The notes under the pieces: generated by a model
Told to the model about the DNA's origin: nothing
Seen by the model: only the letters and a program-made list of their open reading frames with translations
The model's database searches: none
Made by a program: the position numbers and the translations under genes
From: Mesostigma viride
Taxonomy: Eukaryota > Streptophyta > Mesostigmatophyceae > Mesostigmatales > Mesostigmataceae
Assembly (NCBI GenBank): GCA_009746045.1
Contig: RPFO01000436.1
Location: 48,501 to 112,500, forward strand
DNA length: 64,000 bases
Reading direction: 5' to 3'
Part shown: positions 32,780-44,400 of the stretch, piece after piece
Layout: every line of letters begins with the position of its first letter
How positions within the stretch are numbered: position 1 is the first letter of the stretch

Positions 32780-33752
32780 GAGGGGGCGCGACGCCCTCGG
32801 GACTTGGCACTTTTGGAGGGCACAGTCAACCCTGTGTCTACCTTGCCAGCGTACCGGCGTGCGGCGGCTGTCTACGTGGCGTGGGCGCCACCTGGCCCTG
32901 TCGACCCAGCTGACGCGGAAGCCATTTTCTGTGAGTGGATTTCTGCTGTCTACCATGCCAGAGGCGGGCGGGGGCGTACCTTATGCCAGCATGCCAAGGC
33001 CTGTCTGCACCTGTACTACCCCGACATTGTTCGGAATTGGGTACTGGCGGACCGCCTGCTAGCAGGTTGGCAGCGGCTTGTTCCGGCTGTCAGCCCTCCG
33101 CCTATGCCCTGGCGCCTTTGCTATTTCACTGCCCTGTTGCTAGTTTCACGTCGACAGGTGCATTTGAGTGCGTTGATTATTATTGCTTTCCAGCAGTATT
33201 TACGCATTAGCGAGGCGCTAGGGCTGCGGGTTCGGGATGTGGCTCATCCCGGCCACCCCCTTCTCGAGCCAGGGCCCATGGTCGGTGCCCTTGTGCTGCG
33301 CAACCCCAAAACTGCGCAGGGGGCGGCCCAGCACGTCCTCGTCCGGGATCCACTTTCTTTGTGGCTCCTGCGACGTCTGACGGCTGGCCAGCCCCCGGAT
33401 GCACTCCTCTTTCGGGCTTAACGTACAGCCAGGCTAGGCAGCAGTGGGAGGCTGTGCAGGCCCGCATGGGCATCCCAGGGATGTTTTCTTTTCACAGCCT
33501 CCGGCATGGGGGGGCGACGCACGACGCCATCGCTGGCGAGTCGCCGGAGGCCATCCAGCTGCGCGGCCGGTGGGCTTCGGCCCTCTCGGTCACGCGCTAC
33601 ATTGGCCTCCACCGCAGCCTCCTGGGGCGCGACATCCCACCCGCCCTCTGGGCTCAGGCCCTGGGTTTTGACCCAGCGGCTTTCCGGCGCCACTTCGGTG
33701 GCGTCGAGTTTTGACGTCCTCCTGTTTTTATCTCTCGTCTTTTAGCTATCAA

Positions 33753-33780
33753 CTGACCTCACCCTTGTGTGGGAGGTCAG
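33753..33780 (+). other. Hairpin after the recombinase stop
   Basis: CTGACCTC and GAGGTCAG form an 8-bp stem around 12 bases, in the 3' untranslated part of all copies that keep it (for example 4869-4897, minus). Confidence 0.5.
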
Positions 33781-33909
33781 GGGGGAAATGGTTTAACTAA
33801 CCCGAGGGTGAACCTGGGTTGGGACAAAGTACCCCCATAGCTAGGTAGTTTAAGTTTTCTTTTTTGCATGTCCTACGTATTTTCGGCTGTTAGCCATGTA
33901 AGGAGATGT

Positions 33910-34106
33910 GGGTAGAGCAGGGGCACAGCTGCTGTGGGCTGGCCCTGCACATTCACATAGTGTGCTCACCCTAGCATACAGATGGCCGTGTTGCCATCTG
34001 GTAGACATGTCTGTGTTATTCCACCGTATAGAGCTAGCACACATATTGTAATAAATTTGATGTTTTGTGGTGATGCATGCAAAGCAAGGCAAGGCCAGAA
34101 ATGGAT
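33910..34106 (+). repeat. B1 repeat of copy 5
   Basis: 197 bp, identical in extent to B2 (34337-34533). Confidence 0.92.
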
Positions 34107-34312
34107 TTGGTGAGCTATGCTCATTTTATCTATGACTAACCTGCTGAGCGGAGAATGCAACGCCGTATAGCACCAAAGAAAAAATAATTTTAGAAAAAAT
34201 ATTTTTTGTGCTGGCACCCGTACCCCAGCCACCCAGGTAGGGGTTGGCTGGAGAGGTGGTTGCTATAAAGGGTGGGCTTCCATTCTAGGGAAGCAGGTTG
34301 TTTCTTTTGCCT
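34107..34312 (+). repeat. A2 repeat of copy 5
   Basis: 206 bp copy of A1. A short CCCACCCACCC linker separates it from B2. Confidence 0.92.
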
Positions 34313-34336
34313 CCCACCCACCCACCCTGGCAAAAG

Positions 34337-34533
34337 GGGTAGAGCAGGGGCACAGCTGCTGTGGGCTGGCCCTGCACATTCACATAGTGTGCTCACCCTA
34401 GCATACAGATGGCCGTGTTGCCATCTGGTAGACATGTCTGTGTTATTCCACCGTATAGAGCTAGCACACATATTGTAATAAATTTGATGTTTTGTGGTGA
34501 TGCATGCAAAGCAAGGCAAGGCCAGAAATGGAT
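34337..34533 (+). repeat. B2 repeat of copy 5
   Basis: 197-bp copy of B1 that ends the element with GAAATGGAT. Confidence 0.92.
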
Positions 34534-35429
34534 AAAGACCGATCTAATCAGCCGTAGTTATTCTCAGTTTTATCCTGAATTTCGTGTAGCTGTAAGAGCA
34601 GGGTAAGACTCAGTAACTTCTTTTATTATATAAAGAGCGTTGTTGTGCTCAAGAAAGAGCGGCCCCAAACGGACCAGCTAGGGAAATTATTCAAGCCATG
34701 GACGGCCGGCTCTCCTCAGTCTCCTGGTTTCCACAATTTTGATTTTCCGAATTTTTCACACCGTTGCCAGCTTACACGCAAGTATTTCAAGTTCCGGGCC
34801 TCAATTGAATCGACCCCGTACGAACTTCGCAAGATACACGGAGTTATCGACATCTTGGGATTGCCACGTTTGTCCGCCGTGATGCTGCTACTTGCTGACG
34901 AGGGCCATTATCCGGCCCTATGCTTACGTGCCTCGATGGCACTGCTTGAATGTGGGCCAAGGATCCTCGATGCGTTTGGAAGTTGGAAGCCGGGGAACCC
35001 CCTCATTTTTTGCCCGGCATTCAATCAGTAAAACTGTGGTGTCTGTGGTGATGTGGACTCGTCTGATTTAGGGGCACATAAGTCAGGTGTGGGTGGGATT
35101 TTATTGTTTAAGGTTTGCGTGTCATAACTCGCACTAAGGCGGGCAGCGCACGGAATTGGAATAGAATTCACGGGTTGACTACTGAGGCCTGACGCAGTGA
35201 TTGGCATGCCAGACCTTGGACATTACGCAGGTGTTTGTCATAAGCGCGAGAGCTGTCGTCGTCTTCAGCCATGGCCGCGCATGGCGGCTAAGCATCTTTG
35301 AAAAATAAGGCGGGTCTGCTTTATTCTGCGATTGAGGATTTCCTGACGGTCGTAAAGCCGGGACGCTCTTTTTATTGCGCGTCACCGGGCTTGTGAGCCT
35401 AACACCGCGGCTAGATTCGACTATAGAAA
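34534..35429. other. Upstream region of the ArfGAP gene
   Basis: No repeat is seen. An open frame (34645-35031, plus, 128 codons) has GC-balanced, protein-like composition but no recognised domain. It could be part of an upstream exon or a chance ORF. The promoter and 5' UTR of the ArfGAP gene should lie here, but no clear TATA box is assigned. Confidence 0.4.
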
Positions 35430-35483
35430 ATGACGAGCATGTTGTTCACCACCCTCGAGGACTCGCCGATGATGCGAAAGCAG
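35430..35483 (+). CDS. Exon 1 (BAR start)
   Basis: Encodes [23 protein letters not shown] is typical of the ACAP N-terminus. Ends in phase 0 at cag|gttcgt. Confidence 0.85.
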
Positions 35484-38400
35484 GTTCGTCTCAGGTCGCG
35501 CATGCACTCGTGAACGTGTTATAAGGCCAGCACGCGGAGCCCTTCTGGCGGTACTGGCCACCCTTCGCTTCTGACATTTCATTTTTCCTGTCCAACGCGC
35601 GTGCTGGACAACACTTACGTTTGTCCCTTTCAGTTGTCCTCCCTGGAAGAGGATGCAAATGCACTTCGCGAGAGATGCGCGAAATTCACCAAAGGAATTA
35701 AGAAGTACTCGTAAGTTCGTGCTTCTGACTTTTGCTTGGTCTGGCGACGTCACATATACATGAGCGAAGTTTCCCTTTAGACACGCTTTTGAACGCCTTG
35801 CGAAGCAGGTCTTGCTTTAGAATGAGCTACCCTGTGCACTGAAGATAGCCCTTCCTCCAGCACTTATGGCAGCAGTGGGTATGCTTCCCTGCGTGCTTAT
35901 GTGTGGTAAGCAGCATTCACGATGATGCTGGGCAGGCCATGACTGACTTTGAATGCGGGAGCCATTAATATTGGATATTAACATTAACTGCATACGTGGA
36001 GCACTTTGGGGCAGATAGCTGCTTTCCCGCCCCCCCCCCCAAAAAAAAATATAAATCCTCAGTTGATAGAGGTTACTCAACCTTGGGCCCCTTACAATAT
36101 TATATCGCGGCCCCTTAAGAGTATTATATCACGGCCCCTTGTAATATTATATCTTGGGCCCTTATTGTATTATATCGCGGCCCCTTATAGTATCATATCT
36201 TGGGCCCTTATAGTATTATATCTTGGGCCCTTTTAGTATTCTAACTGCGGGCCCTTATAGTATTGTATCGCGGCCCCTTGATAGTATTATATCGCAGCTT
36301 CATTTGAAAGCTCGGGGCACGTCCCTGCATATCACCAGCTGTGCAATTGACGTACGTACCCAAACTCCCATAGTTTAGAAAGGAAGTCTGCATAATAACT
36401 CCCGTAGTTTGCAATGGCGAGTTGATACAAAGGGCAGAGTCTTCCGCACGACAATAGTGTTACAAGACAGAGGTCTCCCCCCCCCCCAACACCTTACAAC
36501 ATATTAAAAACACACACACACACACACACACCTACAACCGTTTACAAGCCCCGCTTCTCCCGAGGCTTATCCCCTTCCTGCCTCGCTCCCACTCCATTCC
36601 CTTCCCATCTTCTCCCAGCCCCAGCTCCCACTCCATGCTCCCCTCTCCAGGCTCTTTTTCCTCCCTCTGCCCATCCCCTGGAGCTGGGCAAAGCGACCCC
36701 TTCTGGAAAGGTTGCCTTCACGAAGCCTATGAATTGATTGTGTTTAAAGATTATCATCATATAGTAGCAGTTTGGGCAAAGCGACCTCTTCTGGAAAGGT
36801 TGCCCTCATGAAGCGTAGCCTTGGTGAAGATCCTTTCGCTCAGATTTCCTTTGCTCACCTACCTTAGCGCTGCACTCACCGCAAGCACCGCACCCACCTT
36901 CAGCACTGCTCTGACGTAGTCCTCTCGCCCGATATCTTCCTCCTCTTCTTGCCCCTCCCCCCCCCCCCACCACCCCGCCCGACCCACCCTTCCTTTTTCC
37001 TCCACGCCTGACACTCCCCAATACTGCCGATGCCCCCCACTTTTCCCGGCACATACCCCTTCACCATTTCTATCAAACGGAGTTTACAGTCCATTCTGGT
37101 ACTTCCAACAGGAAAGATAATACTTATTGCTCGCCAGAATTTATATTTCGCACCGCTCCTACGCCTTTTTGTTGCTTGCCCTCGTCCCCCGCTTCCTGCC
37201 CTCTCTCCCCACACCCTTTACCTGGCCCTCTCCACTTGACCTCCTGTCCATTCCCCATGGCCGGCTGCCCTCCCTCTCCCCGTTTTCCCTCCCACTTTTC
37301 CCTCCCCCTTTTCACTCCATTTCCCCCCTCTCCTTTCCCCTCGCCCTTTTTCCCTCACCCCTTTCCCCTCCTTCCTTCCCCTTCTCCCTTGCGCTCCCCC
37401 CTTTTAACTGCGTGTACTGTAACTGGGTGATAAGCATGATACTAAATGAAATAAAATGAAATAAGGAATGATACTAAAGGAAATATAATTTAGTAGAGAA
37501 TTATAATAAATAATCGATTTTTTGAACAATCCAGCTGTGCAGCAAGCTGCTGTGCACGCACTTTGCTTGTAGAAATCCTGTGAATCATTGGCCAGTCAGT
37601 TAACAACTACCTGTGAACGATCCTTCGTAAACCACAGTTGACTGCTGTTCCTGTGCAGCGATCTGCGCATGGGGCCCTGTGGATGGCTCTCTAAGTGTCC
37701 ACTCACATTTAGCTATCGCTAAGTATTGATGACAGCTGCTATGCCTTTACAGCGAGCTGCAGCGCACGGAACTTTGTGAATGTATAATCCATGATCGATC
37801 AACTAACTTCGAGCGATCACATGCTAATCACTGTGGCTGCTGTGCCTGTGCAGCGAGCTGCTGCGCACGGAGCCTGAGGTCATGTTTGCCGGCGTGATCG
37901 AAGCGTTTGCCGATGGAGGAGTGGATGACCCCATGAGCGTTGCGATCGGAGGTGAGGGTGCAGTCGGTGCATGGATACTACCCTGTGATCAGGCGTGCGC
38001 TGTGTGTTCTGATGGGACGAACCCATCAGAGCGTTGCGGTTGGAGGTGACAATTCACTGGTTATGTTTACCCCCTACAGCAAGCCCGCTCCTGGTGCAGC
38101 TGCACGAGGCTTTGCACATATCCTTTTCTGTTAGTGAACTCGTGGCCCTGTTACTAATCTCGTGGCCCTTTTGCTAATCTCGTGGCCCTTTTGCTAATCT
38201 CGTGGCCCTTTTGCTAATCTCGTGGCCCTTTTGCTAATCTCGTGGCCCTTTTGCTAATCTCGTGGCCCTTTTGCTAATCTCGTGGCCCTTTTGCTAATCT
38301 CGTGACCCTTTTGCTAATCTCGTGGCCCTTTTGCTAATCTCGTGGCCCTTTTGCTAATCTCGTGGCCCTTTTGCTAATCTCGTGGCCCTTTTGCTAATCT

Positions 38401-41400
38401 CGTGGCCCTTTTGCTAATCTCGTGGCCCTTTTGCTAATCTCGTGGCCCTTTTGCTAATCTCGTGGCCCTTTTGCTAATCTCGTGGCCCTTTTGCTAATCT
38501 CGTGGCCCTTTTGCTAATCTCGTGGCCCTTTTGCTAATCTCGTGACCCTTTTGCTAATCTCGTGGCCCTTTTGCTAATCTCGTGACCCTTTTGCTAATCT
38601 CGTGGCCCTTTTGCTAATCTCGTGGCCCTTTTGCTAATCTCGTGGCCCTTTTGCTAATCTCGTGGCCCTTTTGCTAATCTCGTGGCCCTTTTGCTAATCT
38701 CGTGGCCCTTTTGCTAATCTCGTGACCCTTTTGCTAATCTCGTGGCCCTTTTGCTAATCTCGTGGCCCTTTTGCTAATCTCGTGACCCTTTTGCTAATCT
38801 CGTGACCCTTTTGCTAATCTCGTGGCCCTTTTGCTAATCTCGTGGCCCTTTTGCTAATCTCGTGGCCCTTTTGCTAATCTCGTGGCCCTTTTGCTAATCT
38901 CGTGGCCCTTTTGCTAATCTCGTGGCCCTTTTGCTAATCTCGTGGCCCTTTTGCTAATCTCGTGGCCCTTTTGCTTATCTCGTGGCCCTTTTGCTAATCT
39001 CGTGGCCCTTTTGCTAATCTCGTGGCCCTCTCTTTTGCTGTCCCGACCAGGGCCCATCATGGCCTAACGGTACGTCGCGCGTCTGCCCCTTGTATCACCC
39101 ACCCATCAGCCCATGGTCCATGGGTGGATCCTACCACTGCAGTCCCCTTCATCATACCTTTGCATGCCCCGTTACACAAAAAAATAAAGCACGCGACTGC
39201 GTCATGTGGGTCCCAAGGAAGAAACCGCCAACCCCCTGATAGGTGATATACAGCGAGAAGGAGGGAGTGCGCCGTAGCTTCTCTCACCACCTGGGGGGCA
39301 AAGCCACAGAGTATACTCTGCGCACTAAGGCCCCGTTATGGCGAGAGCTGTATGAGATTGACCTGCTGTCCGAGAAGCCATCATTGTGAAAGCTGTACGG
39401 GACTTTTTTGATCGCTAAACTTGAGCTCTCGGTGTTTTTCCTCGTTTATGACTCACTTGCTGTGTACTGCAGGGCCCGTGATGGCCAAGCTGTACAAGAC
39501 TCTGCTACCTTTTTCGTCACTAAACATGACGTATTGGCGTTTTCCCTTGTTTACTGCGTTGGCTGTTAACTGCAGGGCCCGTGATGGCCAAGCTGTACGA
39601 GACGCTGCGAGAGATCGGCTCCTCGCGCGAGGTGCTGCGTGCGCAAGTGGACCACATGCTGCTGGACCGCGTGACCGCCTTCTCCACCAACTACCTGACC
39701 AGCATCAAGGTGCGCGCGGGCGAGGGGGGGAGGGGGAAGAAGAAGAGAAGATGGGAACTTGAAGATCAGGCGATTGAAGATCAGGCGATGAGGGGAGGAA
39801 GAAGAAGAAGAAGAGAATATTGGGAAATTAAGATCAGGCGATGAGGGGAGGAAGAAGAAGAAGAAGAGAATATTGGGAAATTAAGATCAGGCGATGAGGG
39901 GAGGAAGAAGAAGAAGAAGAGAATATTGGGAAATTAAGATCAGGCGATGAGGGGAGGAAGAAGAAGAAGAAGAGAATATTGGGAAATTAAGATCAGGCGA
40001 TGAGGGGAGGAAGAAGAAGAAGAAGAGAGTATTGGGAAATTAAGATCAGGCGATGAGGGGAGGAAGAAGAAGAAGAAGAGAATATTGGGAAATTAAGATC
40101 AGGCGATTGGGGGGGGGGGGGGGAAGAGAAGTCTATTGTTGTATGGGGCAGTGTTTCTGCGTCTAAGGATTTTGTCTAGTAAAAACCACATGCTGCTGGA
40201 TGGCGCCACTCCCTGACAAGAGCGCTAAGGTACCCCATGCAAGCTGCCCACTGCTTTAGTTCTTGGTGTTCCTCTCAAAGGGTCTGGCTGGCGATGACTG
40301 CGGCTTCGCATGGCAAAAGGGTGCTGGCTGGCGATGACTGCGGCTTGGCATGGCAAAAGGGTGCTGGCTGGCGATAACCGCGGCTTGGCATGGCAAAAGG
40401 GTGCTGGCTGGCGATGACTGCGGCTTGGCATGGCAAAAGGGTGCTGGCTGGCGATAACTGCGGCTTCGCATGGCAAAAGGTTGCTGGCTGGCGATGACTG
40501 CGGCTTGGCATGGCAAAAGGGTGCTGGCTGGCGATACTGTTGAAGGTTGATGGAGGATTGTTCCTCGTGTATGGGCCGCTCGTATGGAAGCTTGGGGCGA
40601 AAGCCTTGCTGCAAGAGCCGGGCAAAGGGATTCTCCTATCAATTGCTGTCTATGGTTAATATGCTTCAGTGATGCACAACTCGCCTGATTTTGCATGTTC
40701 TGTGACCCACCCCGTTTTTGTTTCTGTTCTCCATTTTCCCTTTTCTTCTGCTCCCCCAGCTAACTAACCACTGTCCCCTTGTCCCCCCCCCCATTTACTT
40801 TACCTTCATCCTGCTTGTATCTCTCCTGCTTGCTTGATTTGGTCCACCCCCCCCTCCCGGCTCCTCAGGATGTCCGGAAAAAGTTCGACAAGGCCAGCGC
40901 TGACTACGACACGGTGCGCGATGGCTCCCTTCCTTTCTCGCGTCTTGTGCACATGCAATAATCTTTTTCAAATCAATTTGACGTCGTCTACCTTTCTGGA
41001 CCCCTTCTGATACCTGTGAAGATGCCGCCCCATAAAACAAGAGCTAGACTTTGCCAGGAATGTGCAGCATATACCAGAGTGTGATAGCACCTGTAAACGT
41101 ATTACTTCCCATGAAATGTACGCCAGCGACGTGTGCTTGGTTGGGATAGGCATTCGCTAAAAGCGCCTTTCTTGTCATTCACATGGCGCGTGCAACAATG
41201 TCTGCCAGCATGTTGGAACACTGCCACGCACCGTCCTCGTTGGACTTTCTTCCTCTGCATAATCTTCCTCGGAGTTCTTCCACTGCATAGCAAGCAGATT
41301 TTTGTGGTTGTACATTTACTTGCCCAGCAGATTGTTCATGGCATGACATGGCATAAATCTCTGTTCCTCGCCACCATGACACTTAACCCCTAAATGGGCA

Positions 41401-44400
41401 GAAATACTGCCGATGCATCGGCTGTAACTTCACAATTTTGCAAACCAGATGCCATCCAACCCACCCATATCCAATGGCTGTCCTTGGGGGCCAAGCATGT
41501 CCATGAGTTGCCCTTCGGGTTGGTATATCACAACCTTACATATATGCAGGGTAGGCCATGTATAACTGCCGTCAAAGTCAGGGGGGTCAAGACGAGCGTT
41601 TTCATTTTTGGTAGAATGTGCATTTTGAATTATGTTGTAAGAGCTAGGCACCTACCACTTCAGGGATGATAAACAATTAGTTGCTGAACAGTTTGAGCCA
41701 TTGGGGTCATCATTTGGGTGGGTATGCCAGCAGTTACACCCAGTACAGCCCATAGGGGTACCGTTGGTAAAAAGCAACCAAGGGGGTCGGAGTGGGCATA
41801 CTACCTACTAATACCTACTAATATGGCCCCCAACCATGCCACACAATACATTTCCCTTCCACAATGATGGGGAAACATAACTGCATCATCACACTACCCT
41901 TACATGGCACCTATGTGCAGGTGCCACCTTGTCCATGCACGTAGGTAACGTGGTACGGATACCCTACGTAAGGCATGCATTCTAGGAGGCAGCCACCAAC
42001 AAACTAGTGATTTTAAGCCTATTTCAGCTTGCCCTAGCAAGGATAAACTAGGCCTAAGCTGCTATAGCTTGCCAGGTGATGGCCAGCACACCTGGTGGCA
42101 CATGCTGACAATGGGAAGCTTCTACTCACCGGTTACATGCTTGATGATGCCACAGAGACCAGCCAACTGCCTCACACTCATGCAATATGTGTGTGGGAAA
42201 TGTATAACAAACATATATGGAGGTATTCAAACCCATACAGCATCTAAAACTTATCACCATCACACTGTGGCAGGTCAACTGACTGAGGGAAGCATCTAAG
42301 AAGGGTGTTTTAGAAAGGGGCCAGGCCAGGGTCAAGAAAGAGCATGAATAATGCAAAAAGAATGTGCTACACAAACTAGAACGTATATATAAACGTCAAA
42401 CATCGATAGGAAAACGATGCTGAAGCTTTACCAGGCATGGATGGCGTTACCTTGGCCCAGGCGGTGGCCGCAAAATGGCGCATTTCGGCGCACCAAAGTT
42501 GTGCAGCATGGTCGCTGGATTCGGCGATTTCTGGCCACCCTTGCACGTTTACGACTACTATGTATCATAAAAAGTACAAAGAAACCAATATATCCTTTAA
42601 AATACGCCGGAAAGGTATTGCTGTCAACGTTTCTATCGTCCGGCCTGATCGCAGTTTTTTCCAGCAAGAACGCTGCCGACACCTATCAAATGGCATTCCC
42701 GCGGTCCAAAAATTGGCCTGTGTGATCTTTAGGACGTATAAAATCAATTTCCTAAGTTTGGTCAGAAAATTCGAACGAAAACGTAAATGCCATGCGTGGG
42801 CGCAAGCCGCCATGGCCAGGTCGTCGTTTTCCGGAATGCACGTTGTACGTGAAAAAGTACCCTGACCCCTTGTACTTTGACCGGCCAGAACACCTCTATA
42901 ACTTTGTCAGAAGTATGCAAACCCTAGTACCATGCTGTGAGGAAAATTATAAACTTTCGATCTTCTCAGCTAAACTTTTCCTAATTCTCAATAGTTTTCG
43001 CGGCATTTGGTCCCCCGAGAAGGGGCCGACGTGTCGGCTGTAACTCAGTTTTAGGCGGAAAATCGGCAGCCAGACCATTTAGGGGTTAACTGCGGTGTTA
43101 GAATGCTCGCAGCCAAAGACAACTGACCTGTTTGAATGCCTCTATAAGAGCGCAACCAACAGACAATTGACCTATCAGAATGCTCGCAGCCAACAGGCAA
43201 CTGATCTAATAAAGTGCTCGCAGCTAACCCACAACTGACGTATTCAAATGCTCGCAGCCAACCCACAACTGACCTATTCAAATGCTCGCAGCCAACGCAC
43301 AACTGACCTATTCAAATGCTCGCAGCCACCACACCACTGACATATTAGAGCTTGCAGCCTGTGCAGGTGTCGCTCCTGCTGGCATACCCAGTGACGGAAA
43401 TCGGCCAACGTGTTATCATGAAAACGATGTCGGCCTTTCGGTCATAATGGTGGTGTGGTACCATTTCCCGCCACTCTTCCAAATTCATGTACCCTGATAT
43501 CCTCTGCATGCATGCAGGCCCATTATCATTTCCTCTGTATGCTTGCACGTGCATGATTCTGACCCGTTGATGACCTGGTTCCTGCCACACCATCGTGCAC
43601 AAATCTCCTCCTACCCCCCCCCCTCCCCCCCGCCACGTCAATTCCATCTGCTTTGTTCTTTGTCGACATGATATCAGGCGCGGGAGCGGTGCTTGTCGCT
43701 CAAGAAGGAAGCCAAGCCGGAGCTGCTCCAAGAGTCGCAGCAGGTGGGTTTCGCCTGGCATTTGTGCTTACGGTGTGCTCCTACTTGTAGCCACATGACC
43801 AAGAAGGAAGCCAAGCCGGAGCTGATGACAAGATATGAAGTGCGGTAATGCCTGGCAAGTTTGTTACGGTGTGCCCGTGTTTGGTAGTTGCGTGGCATAG
43901 TTGCTGTGTACCCATATCATGCCTGGCAGGTGACATGGATCGGGTAGTCATTCAACTACTTCAGGATCGTAATGTCCTTGACTAATAGCTGCGGGACTTG
44001 GCAAGAATATGCGCTGTTGGCCACTCGGAAAAGTATGAATTAAACTTTTGCCGAGGTCTTTTTGGTAGGGTGGGGAGGGGGAACCAAACGTAGTCTGCTC
44101 CCTTGGGGCCTGTGGTCTGCCCACAAAATGGTTCTGTCATCTTGGTTTGTGTGTGCATGCGTATGTGGGTATACATCATCAGAGCGATATGCTAACTGGC
44201 TGCCAATGGTCCCCTCATTTTCTGTTCCCTTCAACTTGTGCGCAGGGGTTGCAAGAGGCACGCTACAATTACGAGCAGGCACGCTGCCACCTGGTGAGCT
44301 TCGAGGATGTCATATCCTATACATCCCATATCCCATATCCCATATCCCATATCCCATATCCCATATCCCATATCCCATATCCCATATCCCATATCCCATA

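Larger units (their letters stand above)
29894..33714 (+). pseudogene. pol of copy 5: RT - RNase H - 2A-like - tyrosine recombinase
   Basis: After the 12-G run (29909-29920) pol opens as GRDPPAVDSARVPGPLQQ. FB2 (30064-30889) interrupts it. The frame then runs open from 30891 to 33421: RT with IDD (31751-31759), RNase H starting at D 32242 (DASGSGGG) through DHNPADKAS, a 2A-like motif (32753-32779), and the recombinase with Arg 33203. A one-base deletion near 33415, shared with copy 4, moves the HSLRHGG (33493-33504) and Tyr (33598-33600) end into another frame. This is the longest open pol segment in the window. Confidence 0.92.
26651..34533 (+). mobile_element. PAT-like retrotransposon, copy 5 (complete ends, plus strand)
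   Basis: A1 (26651-26857), gag, pol, B1 (33910-34106), A2 (34107-34312) and B2 (34337-34533). It begins TTGGTGAGC and ends GAAATGGAT. These two termini are also fused head to tail at the B1/A2 boundary. Removing the TTAA element (28146-29865) and FB2 (30064-30889) with their duplications leaves about 5328 bp. There are no flanking TTCA repeats and no target duplication. It ends 896 bp before the start codon of the ArfGAP gene. Confidence 0.94.

Noticed and set aside
36540-37430. ORFs in the C/T-rich stretch of intron 2
   Set aside because: Low-complexity composition on both strands; no link to the ArfGAP frame.
38127-39027. Regular 20-bp repeats resembling a CRISPR array
   Set aside because: There are no unique spacers, and the context is a nuclear intron.
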